64,000 nt of DNA, taken from NCBI GenBank assembly GCA_008973525.1, contig WACJ01000061.1, forward strand, positions 1-64,000, read 5' to 3'. The stretch is from Stenopsyche tienmushanensis. Lineage: Eukaryota > Arthropoda > Insecta > Trichoptera > Stenopsychidae. Shown here one piece after another: positions 12,470 through 24,442 of this stretch. Under the pieces are notes generated by a model. The model was given only the letters and a program-made list of their open reading frames with translations, was not told the origin of the DNA and made no database searches. Each line of letters opens with the position of its first letter. Position 1 is the stretch's first letter. The position numbers and the translations under genes were made by a program.

Positions 12470-14757
12470 TAAAATGTATGTAAAATGATCAAAATTAGGC
12501 TTAGGATTTTTTTTTGATTTTATGATTAGGCTAAATATTTATGAGAACCTATAAAATCTACCCCCCTTTTGTAAGCTATGCAAATTTCGTTTGGATGAAC
12601 GTAATATCTGTTCTACTTTTCTTATACCCTAAATTTCAATGCATTCAAAAGATTTTGGATTCAAAAGATTTGTATCTTGATGATACAGACCTTCCTCGCT
12701 CACCTTATTATAATTTCCCAGAAAACGTAAACGTTAAAATAAAACCAATTAATTACTTGATACAATTCTTCTTCAGCTAACGAAAACATCTTAAGATTGC
12801 AAGCAATCATTCCGGTCAAGTTTTTGAATCCAAAATCAAAGAAAATTCTTCTTTGAAGTATTTCTGATAAATCATTTTTAAAATATATGTATTTATTAAT
12901 TCAACGATTTGCTATTTTCGTCTTCTTAATATTTTCATAATTTCCTTTGGATTTCTCTAATGAGCCACAAATATATAAAAAAAACATTAATCTGTACTTG
13001 AACAAGATATTTCCGTGGAATTATCATGCGATACATCTATGAAACTACAATCGAACCAAACTAAGCTCACAAACTTTTGGTTAATTCTCAGATCTGATTA
13101 CAAATTTGGTTCAAGAGGGGTTCCGCGAACTACATAAGTTTAAGAATTTCCGTGTTAATATGTTTTTGAAAAATATTTACAACGACATTATGAAAGCAGA
13201 TTGACTTTAGACATTCGTTTTTTAGTTAAATTTAAAGCTATCAATTCTATCTGTATGTTTGATAGTTCTTTATATATGTTTTATAAATCATGATTACTAA
13301 TCAAACCTATATATTTGAATCCAAGGTGGTTCAATTATAATAATACGAAACCATATGATAATATTTGGAGTTTATATCATATTAAGGAAGAGAATTTATC
13401 GAGTCTATTTTTTAATATTGTAATCATGATATTATAAATGTATGTATATAACATAAGATATCGTCGAAAATCTGGAGAAGAATCTCATATTCCTCATTAC
13501 AATATAATTCATAAAAGTGTTCAGCCTAGCAATTCATAGGAAAATCGTTTTCTCGTGAATTACATGAATTATGAAGGAGTTTTTAAATTCAAGGAAATGT
13601 AATAAATAATATTTCTGAATATTACAAGCTATATATATAAAAATATCATGGCAAATTTTACGTGATCACATTGATTGAGGATAACATTGAGACTAATTCT
13701 GCTTGTGAAGAAGTTAGCAAGAAGATTTACCTTTTTCAGCTATAAAAAACTTTAAGCTTTTTAAGTTCCCATCCATTCGTTTTCTAAGATTTGATTTTTT
13801 ATAGAAAATACTGGAATATTATGTCTTTTTAGTGTGATGTTTTTATATGTAGTTTTCTTTTCAATGTATTTACCGCACGAAAAAGACTCGTTTTTGCGAG
13901 TAAAATAGTTAAAAAGCACATCAAATGAAAGAAAAACGTTGCAAAATTGCTTAAAAAATAAATATAAAAAAATTGCATTATGCATAAAAAAAATAATTGC
14001 AGTAGTAGTGGTAAGAAGATTTAATTTTAAAGAGTCGGTTTTCCTCGACCATAAATCTTGATTTACATTCTGTGAACCTTAACAGCTGTGTATGTTTGCT
14101 AATGGGATTCGGGTCTTCCTGATTTTCTCATTAAATGACTACTTTCGTCGCAAGGAGCCTTTTGAGATGTTTTTAATGGTAATTTCGCTAAAATTTCATC
14201 TAATTTTACGATTTACGGTCGAAAATTCTCGCGACCTTTTTTACACGGCCACCACTCTAACAAGGACCCTGATTACACAAAGGCTCAAATAATACAAAGA
14301 CTTCCACCCTCATCCATTTGATGGCATTAGAAATTAATCTATTTTAAATCAAATTTATATGAATGTTTGAGATTGAGTTAAAAATTAAAACCATTTCGGA
14401 CTGAAATAGCTCTCGAGACTTTCATAAACGATGGAATTATTCCAAATAGGGACGGCAATTTGTTTTAAGGTAACGGGAAAATCGCCTCCGGCATTTTCAA
14501 CCCTAATTTAAATAACCGTTCGATAACCTCCTAATACTAATAAACTAACTCAGCACCGTAATATAATTCATCGATAAAGCCATTATATAATTCATTAAAA
14601 TATACTATTTTAGCACCTATCTCAAATTTAACGGAGTGCTCGTTTCCTGTACCGAAGAGCGCCATTAAGCTACGACATATTCATAAAGAGCTCGTCGTGA
14701 TCGGGGAGCGAAATATTCAATTTATACTACATAATTATGAAATCAAATTTGACATAC
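12470..14757. other. probable intron 3 start and unrecognised AT-rich sequence
   Basis: If exon 3 at 14945-14758 is real, the minus-strand intron after it begins with GTATGTC at 14757 and runs leftward through this stretch. I searched it for an exon beginning in phase 1 with immunoglobulin or EGF features and found none. ORFs at 12541-12780 and 13761-13985 are AT-driven. Confidence 0.4.
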
Positions 14758-14945
14758 CGAGTTCATGTTGGACTATTGATTCAGCATCTGAAGACCACGT
14801 CTTTGGGGCATAGATCGCTTTCAAGCGACTCGCTGAAGATCTGGCGAAGACGATGAGACCCCTTGGTGCAAGAGCTCCTGTTCTCGTGCGAGGACGAGCG
14901 ACGAAACACGATCTTAATCCAGCTGGTATTGTAAGATTCACCTGT
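14758..14945 (-). CDS. vn: exon 3 of vein/neuregulin-like secreted ligand gene
   Basis: This 188-base stretch has far more GC than its surroundings. On the minus strand it is preceded by AAATTTCAG (acceptor AG at 14947-14946) and ends before GTATGTC (donor at 14757). Exon 2 leaves two bases (AG), which this exon completes to Arg. The frame then stays open to the donor: Gln, then VNLTIPAGLRSCFVARPR, TRTGALAPRGLIVFARSS, ASRLKAIYAPKTW, SSDAESIVQHEL, ending one base into a codon. Neuregulin N-terminal regions show the same order of features: a short beta-like stretch, a conserved Ser-Cys, a hydrophobic strand like RYIFFLEP, a PL/AP segment, then an acidic KEV-like helix. The match is by pattern, not a computed alignment. 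A second open frame ends in FRC-stop and does not fit the phase of exon 2. Confidence 0.5.
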
Positions 14946-15394
14946 CTGAAATTTATAAATTCGTTTAAAAACGGTACTCATTCATAATAACACACAATAA
15001 GATTGATCTAAATTTTCCCTATGTTTCAGATATAGGCCCAAGAAATACAAAAATAGTCCTTTTCGATTAAATATATCATCAACGCTATTTTTATAAATAC
15101 GCAAGCTTTTTATATAGCATAATGTGTATTGTATGCTAGCACTGTCTCACATGATGGATTGTTTCAATCTTAAAATTTCAAGTAAAACATATTATTTTCA
15201 TATCCTGAAACTTAATTTTCTGTCTGGCTCAAGGTCCAATCTCTCAGGGAGGAGAGCAAAAAATATCTTTTAGAAAAATGTACGGATGAAAATCGAGCTT
15301 AGAAAAACACATTTTTCACGTCTCTACACCACTAGACTCAAGTATAATACAAGTGATCTCACCATGTTTGAAATATACACATTTCACTGTTCAG

Positions 15395-15452
15395 GGGCGT
15401 AAGTAGGCCGGAGCAACCGGGGCAGCGCCCCAGGGTCCAACCTCGAATAGGA
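15395..15452 (+). repeat. fragment of a transposon end (CAGGGGCGTAAGTAGG type)
   Basis: CAGGGGCGTAAGTAGGCC followed by GGGGCAGCGCCCCAGGG matches the common CAGGGGCGTAGCC... beginning of many animal DNA transposon ends. The inner GGGGC-AGC-GCCCC forms a small hairpin. No opposite end was found, so the superfamily is not assigned firmly. Confidence 0.4.
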
Positions 15453-16764
15453 ACCAATTATACTCATCCACACATAAACATCATTATTTTTTTCTATGAT
15501 GCAACCACAACAAAATATTTGATCGATTTTATTTACAGAGTCTCTTAGAAAATTTTTGCACACCTTTTATTATTCAATATTAATTTTTATATAGCGATAT
15601 TGTATTGATGCATCATCTTGGATTACTTTATTATACAAACTAATTTGCTGATGCGTCCTTTCATATTTAATATCATTGTTTGTGTTAAATCTGCCTATGC
15701 GGGTTATCTATTGACTTTCAATTGGATCATATTTCGAATATATAATATCAACGATGGAAAATTATGCATTGGATTCATTGACAATATATTGAAGAATCAA
15801 ATTATAGTGTTTTGATATAATCTAAAACACGTTGGATGTCGAATGAAGAGTGTTAATATCAAATTCGTGAAACAGTCAATCCATTCAATATGGCTTTAGC
15901 TAAATTTAGGCTAAAAAACAAAGAATCGCACCAATAGAAACAAACAATGTCTTCTTTCATAAATGGGTTATTTTTAATCACAACATAAAATGTGTTTGAT
16001 TTAGAATTATTTTTAATATGTTTGAAATTTGAAATCATTTTATTAATAGGAAAATAGCTATAAATTGAACTAGAAATTGCCTAGAAGTCAATGATAAAAA
16101 TTATAGCTATGTATCTAGATTTAATAATATTTTTCTCGCAAATTATCTTTATTGCATCCAATAAATTGAGAATAATTTATTCAAATTTTAATATCATAAA
16201 AATTAAGCTTTCCATATATTTTTCAATAAACTTGATTAATTGAATGCAGTACTCCAACTCTATTAACTCGAAATATATTTGAATTAAATTGATAAACTAT
16301 TGTTCAAAAATTCACAAAAAAAAGTTATTTCGGAGTTTCAGTTGAAATCGTCAATAGGGCGAAAATCAATAGGGCGCTTTTAGAGAAAACTGACTCGTTG
16401 ATTTCATTTCATTTAACTATGTAAAATCAAATCAAATTGATTACAAACTGTCGACAATTATTGAAATTGAAAGAGGATCGAACGGCAAAATTTGAAAAAA
16501 ATGCATTGGATGTGATAGGTGATCTTTATACTAAGCGTAGCTATATAATAAGTACCGAGATTTTTGATGCTATTTAGTTTAAATAAAGTAAGATTTTAGC
16601 CTCAAGGATTTTATCAAAAATATTAAATATAAAAAAACTACAAAAAACACTAAAAAAATTATAAAAAAACACTATTTAAAAAAAATCAAAAATGCGGCTG
16701 ATGGTACACAAAATAATTTTGGTCGATCGTAAATTCAAATTGTGTGAAATAGCTGAGACCTTAA

Positions 16765-17557
16765 CCTGTTAAGCGAAGAAGTTCCTTTTCAATAACGCAA
16801 CATACAGTGGGTGCGCACATTTTCGTTAGGACGTATATATACGTCTCGCCCACCTGGCGTGAGTTCATATTATTAATTCTTTTTAACGATGCTTAGAATT
16901 TATAAAAAAATTAATGAAACATATATTTTTTTATTTATTTAGATACATAAACATATAGAATAGTTAACAAACACAAAACAATAAACAAAAGCACATAAAG
17001 AAAATGGAAATATAGAGCTTAAAAAAATAAAATATATCCATACATAAATTCAAAATTCAACTTCTGTGTGATATATTTTAAAATAGTTGTTGACATGTAG
17101 TGCTACCTCACAATCCGGACACCAGTATGTAGATTCTTTCCTTTTTTTGTAATAAAATCGACATTTTCTGGCTTTAATTCCCATTTGTTCTTTGAAAATG
17201 CTTTTCAACTAAGCGTGAGGGTTTAGGTGTAATGCTGTTTTTTGGTGGCATAGGTTGCCTTTTTAATATGTTGTTTGAACTGAGGATCAACACGACTTTT
17301 TTTCCCTTCCATTTTAAAATTATAAGTTTGCCTTTGAATCTTACCGTATGCTACTAGTCATCTTTTTACTAAGTACACGTCCACTCTAACACAATAGCGA
17401 AGTGCAATCAATTCGCTATCTGTCTTAAATTCTTTAAACAAAAAAGCCCCACTTGCTTTACGACTGAACATATATTTCAAGGACGTATATATACGTCCTA
17501 ACCAATTTCGATGCAGTTTACGTTGGACGTATATATACGCCCCACGCACTTAACAGG
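16765..17557 (-). mobile_element. internally deleted piggyBac-like element (793 bp)
   Basis: The left end CCTGTTAAGCG follows TTAA (16761-16764). The right end CGCACTTAACAGG is followed by TTAG, a one-base decay of TTAA. The two ends are inverted copies, CCTGTTAAG(C/T)G. Insertion at TTAA and ends starting CC are piggyBac hallmarks. Subterminal GGACGTATATATACGTC repeats occur three times: near 16829, as a perfect 18-bp palindrome at 17480-17497, and as a variant near 17524. GGTTAGGACG or CGTTAGGACG flanks them, and they are probable transposase-binding repeats. A minus-strand coding remnant lies inside. The length is about one third of an autonomous element. Confidence 0.8.
17050..17257 (-). 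pseudogene. piggyBac transposase C-terminal zinc-finger remnant
   Basis: From 17257 downward the frame MPPKNSITPKPSRLVEKHFQ matches the linker before the piggyBac C-terminal domain (family pattern P..RL.GRHF). After a frameshift near 17193 another frame reads ARKCRFYYKKRKESTYWCPD, then CEVALHVNNYFKIYH, and ends with a stop at 17052-17050. The C..C and CPDC spacing with final FKIYH is the cysteine-rich finger (RCRVCSKKGKRKESRYWCPDC type) that binds the element's ends. One Cys of the first pair is Tyr. The catalytic DDD region is absent. Confidence 0.8.
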
Positions 17558-18329
17558 TTAGACATATCAGAAAGTAGTCTATTCATCATTTTGAATCAAT
17601 ATTTGTCTATGAGAAAGTTTTATTCAAAATGAGTACTGCGTTTGCTGACAGTTGATCAAAAACAACAACGCGCTGACAATTCAGAGCGCTGTTTGGAGTT
17701 CTTTTAATGCAATAAAAATATTTTCTTCGTACAGTATGTAATAATGAATAAAACATGGATATATCATTGTGGTTCAGTTAAATTGGCAACCAACTTAATT
17801 GACAGTAACCGGCGAAAGACCAAAAACGCAAATGTTAGCTAGTTAGGTTTTGGCTTCCGATTTTTGGTATTTTCCTCGTCGATAACCTTGAGAGAGGATG
17901 AATTTCAATAGCAAATATTAAATATCGTTACTAGTGTATTTGATGGAAGAAATTGCAATAAAATGACACCAAATGAAGAAGAAAAAAGTGTAAATTTAAA
18001 AAAATCCTATAAACTTATTGAATGATGTGTTATGAAGAAAATTGCGGAATTGGTTTATAAATAATTTGCTAAAAAAGAGCTTATTATTCTTGGAGATCAA
18101 ATCTATGATATTTTTAACACATGTAAGTGAATCAAACTCAACAAGAAATCAAGTCTGTATCCTCCACACTAATGCATGTGAATTACGGTATCATGTTAGT
18201 CGTATTGTCTTCCTTGGGTGATATATTTAGAAGCATACCGTCTTCCCGGATCTTCTTTCGGATCGGATTCTTCGCATTTCAACAAGAATGTATATGTATT
18301 ATAAGACGATCCCGTGTATAATGAAGCTA

Positions 18330-18800
18330 ATCCGACATGCCGAAGACACGAAGTGCTGCGCAGCTGTATCGCTTACCTCAAGAGCTCTAATCTTCTAGTG
18401 CTCGTTAGGTAAAAAGCACGTCTTCGATGTGTGATGTTGTTCCGTACGTAGGAGCAATCTTGAATAAATCCTCCCGGAGCTCAAATCGAACCCGAATTCC
18501 GTAATTGAATATCATCCAGCGATTCCATTGAGTTCAGAGCCAATATTATTTGTAGCTTTCCAGAGCCCAGGATCGTGTTTACCTTTTATTCCCGGCTCGG
18601 GCCGGCGTCATCTGGCAATGTAGGTGTGAGTGATTAACGACCTGAAAATGTTCGGCTCAACGAATCCAGCAAAGATTAAATCTTCACCATCGCAGATTGA
18701 CAGAGCTCTATGGATAATTAACATTCTTTTCGCAGTCCCTCCGAGGCCGACGGAGCGGGCAAAAAAAAGACGAAAAGCGGAGAGCGAAAATGTTCAAATA
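18330..18800. other. GC-richer block inside intron 2
   Basis: This block of near-balanced composition lies just downstream of exon 2 in gene direction. It contains GGCTCGGGCCGGCG, polypurine tracts and a GTAAGC donor-like site at 18386-18381 preceded by a 30-codon open frame. That frame cannot be joined to exon 2 without a stop. It may be conserved regulatory sequence or an alternative exon. Confidence 0.3.
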
Positions 18801-18917
18801 AACCCCTAAAGTGAAAGGGACGAAGAATTATACGCTAATTGAGTTACTTTCGCCTCGATGAAAATCGGGGAAATAAAAAGAAATATTCTGTATAAAAGCA
18901 ACTTTTCTCCTTTTTAC

Positions 18918-19018
18918 CTGTCTGTAGTGTTGTATGGGGATCCCGCGTAGGGACTGAAGTCTGCAAGCTGGGTCGCTCCCTTGTAAATGGTCTCGAGCGA
19001 AAAAACGACTCCATGTTC
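18918..19018 (-). CDS. vn: exon 2 of vein/neuregulin-like secreted ligand gene
   Basis: The minus strand shows TACTAAT, then CTATGCGATGCTTTTCAG and the exon. This is an almost ideal branch point and acceptor (AG at 19020-19019). The exon is 101 bases and ends CAGACAG before GTAAAAAGG (donor at 18917). Read in phase 0, as exon 1 requires, it is open throughout: EHGVVFSLETIYKGATQLAD, FSPYAGSPYNTTD, plus two bases. NTT is a potential N-glycosylation site, as expected for a secreted protein. The segment GVVFSLETIYKG corresponds in position to the LVKVLDKW-like strand after the first hydrophobic segment of neuregulins. Exon 2 is too short to stand out as an ORF, and its support comes from the signals and phase fit. 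Confidence 0.55.
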
Positions 19019-19645
19019 CTGAAAAGCATCGCATAGATTAGTAAAGTTTTTCGTTTCCCTTCGGAGTAAGGTCACTGGATAAGGTTTAATTGTTTCAGCT
19101 GGGGATAGTTCAAAAGCGTCGGTCGAGATTTACACGGACCCTGAATAATTTAGTACGAAAAGCGAATGGAATTACTTAGCAACGGGAACCTTTTTTGATT
19201 TAGCACTTTAGTTTCATTTATGGCAGCAAAAAAAAAAATAACCCCATTCCTTCGACTTCAATTAAATTATTTCACAAATAAAACACTTACTGCATTGAGA
19301 CACAATTACATTAAACGAGCGACCGAAAAGTTTACTAATTTAAATATTAAGATTTCTCCAAACTTATATTAGTTGCTAACGATAATTACTAGCTTATAGT
19401 TCAAATTTAATAATGAATTTCAAACAAAATTATAATACGTTTTAAAATATAATTTCTTAATCTAGAAAGAAAAATGCAAATTAAGATTGATTTTACAAAA
19501 TAAATCAATACATTTGTGTGAAAACCATTTATTAGCATTGGACTTGCAAAATTATAATACAGGAAAAAATCATTTTTTCTTATACTTTTAATGATATTAA
19601 AAGTTTTTAGTAAATATAATAAAAATGATATTTTTCAAATATTCA

Positions 19646-19706
19646 AATGTGGAATAATAAGATTGCTAAATATTAGTATTCCACATTAATATTATTATTC
19701 CACATT
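19646..19706. repeat. 15-bp inverted repeat beside the Mutator-like copy
   Basis: AATGTGGAATAATAA at 19646-19660 is perfectly complementary to TTATTATTCCACATT at 19692-19706. A second, partial unit TATTCCACATTAATATTA between them makes a tandem pair. It lies just upstream of the SINE fragment and the Mutator-like copy A. Confidence 0.6.
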
Positions 19707-19718
19707 AATAATATTTTC

Positions 19719-19760
19719 GATCGATCGTCTCGATCCAGGTTTACCCTGATTTCCTGGTTT
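19719..19760 (+). repeat. SINE body fragment
   Basis: About 40 bases containing GATCGATCGTCTCGATCCAG and TTTACCCTGATTTCCTGG are nearly identical, in reverse orientation, to part of the SINE at 24945-24443. Only this piece is present, immediately before copy A. Confidence 0.7.
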
Positions 19761-19780
19761 TAGTATATATTATAAGTATA

Positions 19781-20264
19781 ACATATTGAGAGTATACTAT
19801 AAAAGAGAAAATCGGAATATGAAATATTTACGCAGTTATAACGCGTTATCGCGCGTTAGGAACACGCCACGCAAAATTATCGTTATATTGCACTCATAAA
19901 GGAACGAAAGGTAGAGAAGTTCGAGGAATTAAAAAAAAAACATTATCATAAGGAACTAGACTGGAATTAAAAGCTGGTGCAATTGGCAGAAAACCATTGC
20001 TCTAAAGCTTGAAGTTCTGGCTCCATTTCTTGGTCAAGAGATAAAACAGCATCTCTTTCCGACTTATAAACATTTGCCAAGGTATGAATTACTTCAAAGA
20101 TGCTTGGGTGACCACACCCAAAATCCTAATGAATGTTTTAACTCGATGGTTGACGAGTGGCTCCAAAACACCTGCATTCTGGTGTAAAAATCATTAAAAT
20201 ATCAACATGTATTGATGCTAGGATATTTAATAAAAACTACAGTTTCATTTTGAAGATGATGATT
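19781..20264 (+). mobile_element. Mutator-like element, copy A
   Basis: The sequence from ACATATTGAGAGTATACTAT to TTTTGAAGATGATGA matches 25064-23951 in reverse orientation at high identity. Compared with copy B it lacks everything between GCACTCAT (about 19901) and AAAGGAACGAAAGG. That missing part is the SINE and about 120 bases next to it. The coding remnant is described separately. The element termini were not determined. Confidence 0.65.
19999..20187 (+). pseudogene. Mutator-like transposase-domain fragment, copy A
   Basis: The open frame ALKLEVLAPFLGQEIKQHLF, PTYKHLPRYELLQRCLGDHT, QNPNECFNSM ends at a TAA at 20185. The pattern L.RC..G.TQN.NE..NS.IW is the C-terminal signature I associate with the insect and hydrozoan Mutator-like transposase-domain proteins. 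In those it is followed by CPK. Here the Trp after the NS motif is lost (MVDEWLQ). Copy B reads the same region with independent changes, which shows that the two copies derive from one coding source. It is too short and broken to be functional. Confidence 0.6.
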
Positions 20265-23200
20265 TTAACTATGCAATGTTCCTACAGATACACAAACGAC
20301 AAACCATAGAATTGTACGACGATAAAAAGTAAGTTTTTATTTATATACGATAAATATGGTCACGACAAATCCCAATATGTTTAAATAAGGTCGAAAGGCA
20401 TGTATCTAATTTCTGAATTAAAAAATATCAACAAAGCAAAAATTCAACCAATAACAAATATTATAATGGGTTTTGATACAAAATTATACAGGTATATTTA
20501 GCAGAAAATATGTTTCACAATTATCGTTTTAATTTACTATGCACAATTTGTAGGAGAGAAAAATAGAATCCCTGATGTGAAGAGCTTACTAGGAAATATG
20601 TGAAGTAGAACTTCCGATACGGGCATTCCAGAAACTTCGTAACAAATCCATATGCCTTCAGAGAATTAATAATAACTCGACCCAATGCGAAATATATCGA
20701 AACATATACACTCGTACAGTTAATCAAATAGAAATTCATCCGCAATTATTGTATTTGTACTCATATCTCCAGTGATTTGCATTCAATGTTGCTTTGAAAT
20801 GCAATCTATCACGCCCTTATTGATGCAGTTTCAATGCGAAATGTCAGATTTCATTATGCGAACTTTAGCATTTCTGTTATCAGAATGTAACATGTGCACT
20901 AGGCCTGAAATTGCATTAATGGATGAATTCGAAGGCTTTAAAATGAAGGACGCTTTTCCATTGTTTAAAAGCTAAACAAGAGCTTTTCCATCGCTCAGCG
21001 AGCGATGAGTCGTTTTGAATACAAACGGTCATTAAATGGCGTATTTATTTCCGTTTCTACTGCCATTGATATTCTATAGGACTCTGATATAAATCAGCAT
21101 GCATTTAAATGATATTTTTTTGTTCTGGAAAGCTTGGAAGAATTGCGAATTCATTATTTGTTAAACATGTATTTTTTTCTGATGAAGATATCGAGCTTAC
21201 AGATCTTGTTTAGTACAAGGGAGTGAAATAGGTCAACAGGGGAAAAGTTTTAGTTAGTTTTTAAAGATCGTAAAGATGTAAAAAGTCCACCAAAGAAGAT
21301 TAGGGGATGAAGATTCGTTGTAATGAAATACAACTTTCCGATCCAATAAATTTCATGTGTGACCAAACAAAATTGATTTAATTTAGATGTTTATTTTAAT
21401 AAAAAAATATAGAATCGTCGTATTTTTTAAAATAACTTTTTAGTAATTGTATATAAATATATAACGGATTGAATTGATCGATGTGTCTTTATGGATCGAA
21501 ATGCCCACCTGTCGACTTGAAATGTTTACAAAGGTCGATTTATGAAATATTAAATGTTCTGGAAATCAAATATATATTTATAAAAAAGCTTCAATCAAAA
21601 GCTTTGATGTTTATTTTAGATACAGGTGGATATAAAAAAAACCATCATTCCTATACAGAGACATGTAAATCCATCTAGTATTCAAAATCAAAACAATTTT
21701 CAAAGACATAAATGATTTCATTATGCTAGGACCGACCAAGTTGCCACGTCACTAAAATAGTTATAACTTCGTAAATAGTTGTAATTTTGGAAATTCCTTT
21801 GGAGAATGTATTTTTTAAAGTCGAAATATTGGAAAAATGCAAAAAAAAACGAAATCAATTTTTTCAAAAATCTACACCAGAATAAAGGACGACGTAATTC
21901 AGCGATAGAAGTAGTAATTTTTTTTCTTTCTAAATGATGATTTGTTTTGATCACAGTGCTGATGATTTATTTCCTATATTATCCAAAATATGTCGAATGT
22001 ACTCTTTGTGAAATAAAAAAAAAATAAAAAAATGCTTTAAAAAAACAGCATAGCTTCGAAATCGCACAAAATAAAGTCGCACAAAAAGAGCTTTGAGTGT
22101 ACACTTTTCACAAAAAAATTTTCGCTAATATTAATAAGACAAAAAGTCATTTAGACACATTTCTTAGACCTTTAACTTTCTGGTCATTTGCATCCGTTTC
22201 CGTATTAGAATGCAACGCCGTATTTTCAGTTCAGACAAATTTCCTTATGCCTTCATAAAGTCTGACTCCAATAGTGAGCATAGATAACAATACTCCATTA
22301 TTACAAAACAACGTTCAATTACAGAGTTTCTAGCTTTGGATAACGGTTTATTTGTAGAAATTTCCAACGAATGAAGCTGTGTATCGAGCCGCGTAAATCT
22401 GTAAGCATGTGTATTGTTTGCCATTGTTAGCGTATTATCCTTGAGAATATCAAATTAACATTTTTCGCTTACTAATTAAGCATTTGAGCTTGAAATTAAG
22501 CCATAAAAATAAGGAATTATAACTTTATCCTCTTGGATTCTACAAGTCATTCTAATAAGGCCTGAAAATCTTATGAAAAAGATGAACAGCTTTGTTATCG
22601 TATATACAGTAAAAACGAGCTTTCATTAAGAAATAATTTATCAAATAAGAAGCATTGTGAGATGAAAGCAACATGTCTTTTTGATGAATTCTATTAAGCT
22701 GTTTTTTCTAATTAAATTAAGATGTTAAGAAAGATTTGTTGTTGTATCCAATGTCATATTAAATAAGTATACATTTTACTCTTGATTTATATGGTTTGTT
22801 TCATTATTTTAGAATGCATATAAAAGAGAAAAATATATCTGAAAAAAAACAATAAAAACAATGGTGGACACGGCGAAATAATTATGGTAATGTATACATT
22901 TTAAGTAAAGATCATAATAATACGATATTTAATCTGGAGTATCTTTCAGATCAAGTATTAATATTTTTACTCCTCTACTAATAACTTTTTTGTTCTCACT
23001 TATTACATTACTTCTCTGATATTTGGAATTCATTAAATGGAATAAAAATACATCGGTAATTATAATAATAAATAAAAGCCTATTGCATGTTTGGTCTGTA
23101 TGTGGTTTCTTGGGAACGTTTAAGCACGAGAAAACGATATTAAATTGTTAATTATAGCTAGATTATATCGGCTTAAATAATTAATTAATTATTAATTATT

Positions 23201-23388
23201 CATAGTTTAGTATTCATGATCCACAAAAAATGATGTTGGATAACGTTTAAATTAAATACTGTGATTACTTCATATTTGTTTGATTAATTCCAAGCAGTAA
23301 TATCGATATCGTAACAACTTTTCTGGAAACGTTTTTTAAGATAAATGTCCAAAGTGACATTGTTTTATTTAACTATGTATAAGCTTTT
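20265..23388. other. intronic AT-rich sequence, no gene recognised
   Basis: The segment separates the two inverted Mutator-like copies. It contains ATAACTTCGTAAATAGTT near 21764, which resembles a short part of the repeat (ATAACTTCGTAAATATTT in copy B), and otherwise only short ORFs. Confidence 0.4.
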
Positions 23389-23438
23389 CACATGAGGTGA
23401 AACTCATGTGTAACCACCTTTTAAATGAATTTAAAAGG
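23389..23438. repeat. two adjacent hairpins
   Basis: CACATGAG (23389-23396) pairs with CTCATGTG (23403-23410) over a 6-base loop. Seven bases later CCTTTTAAAT (23417-23426) pairs with ATTTAAAAGG (23429-23438) over a 2-base loop. Both stems are perfect. Confidence 0.7.
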
Positions 23439-23759
23439 AGGACAATTCCGTTAGACGCTCGAAAATGAGTCGTTTTTCATGATTTTTTTAATGGTGATAG
23501 AATAATCGTATCATTTTAAAATGTTGACATTATTTTACTTCAACCTTAAAGTGCTAATATTTACACGAAAACCTTAAAAATTTAGCTTAGTTGACTAGAT
23601 AATATTATAGTGAGAAACACCTAAAAACTTCAATCAAATCAATCAATAACTTTTTAAGCTACAACTGGCGAACATTTTGAAATACAGTTTCGAGATAATG
23701 TCGTTTAAAGTTTTAATGCGATGAAACTATCAATTTTAGTGATTTACCGATCAATCAAT

Positions 23760-24345
23760 GATTCCAGGTGCATATAGTAGATCTTCAGTTTTTTCAAAAA
23801 GTTGATTATCTTGGACTAACTGTTGTTTTCGGGCTATACGAGCTGCTTTTGTCTCAGAAAAACTCTTACGGTTCTACCTCACTACCCGCGCTTCATCGGT
23901 ATTTTCAGCAAAGACTTTACATTAGGTGCCAATAATTATATTTAATGTATTCATCATCTTCAAAATGAAGCTGTATTTGTTATTAAATATCCCAGCAATA
24001 ATGTATGTTAATATTTCAATGATTTTTACACCAGAATGGAGGTGCTTTGGAGCCACTCGTCAAATCGTCGAGTTAAAACATTCATTAGCATTTTGGGTAT
24101 GGCCACACAAGCATCTTTGAAATAATTCATCCCTGGATAAATCTTTATAAATTGGAAAAACATGCTTTTTTATCTCTTGGCCAAAAAATGGAGTCAGGTC
24201 TTTAAGTTTTGGATATTTATTAAAGCAATGGTTTTCTGCCATTCGCACCAGCTTTTAACTCCAGTCTAGTTCCCATGAAATTTCTCTTTTTTAATTCCTC
24301 AAACTTCTCTACCTTTCGTTCCTTTATTAAAATATTTTGACATTT
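23760..24345 (-). pseudogene. Mutator-like transposase-domain C-terminus, copy B
   Basis: From about 24248 downward the frame reads HNCFNKYPKLKDLTPFFGQE, then IKKHVFPIYKDLSRDELFQR, CLCGHTQNANECFNS. A frameshift follows, after which the family tail is visible in pieces: TDEARVV, a stop, NRKSFSETKAARIARKQQ, then FEKTEDLLYAPGIID and a stop. A basic KAAR..RKQQ segment followed by a closing YAPGI-type motif is what I expect at the end of these proteins. The TQN-NE-NS signature is intact here. One frameshift and two stops at least make it inactive. Confidence 0.6.
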
Positions 24346-24442
24346 TTGCTTCGAAAATTTAACCACACACGACAAACTATCGAGCTAAACTTGATTTCGA
24401 GCAACTTCGAGCTGACTTCGAGCAACTTTGATTTCGCATACC

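Larger units (their letters stand above)
14946..18917 (-). other. intron 2 of the vein-like gene
   Basis: The intron runs from donor GTAAAAAGG at 18917 to acceptor TTTCAG at 14946, about 3.97 kb. It contains a piggyBac-like element (16765-17557), a TE-end fragment near 15395 and a GC-richer block at 18330-18800. The rest is AT-rich without readable coding sequence. Confidence 0.45.

Noticed and set aside
18381..18480. Possible exon between exons 2 and 3 with a GTAAGC donor
   Set aside because: Joining it to the AG left by exon 2 gives a stop, and the acceptor before it is poor; exon 2 joins exon 3 directly without conflict.
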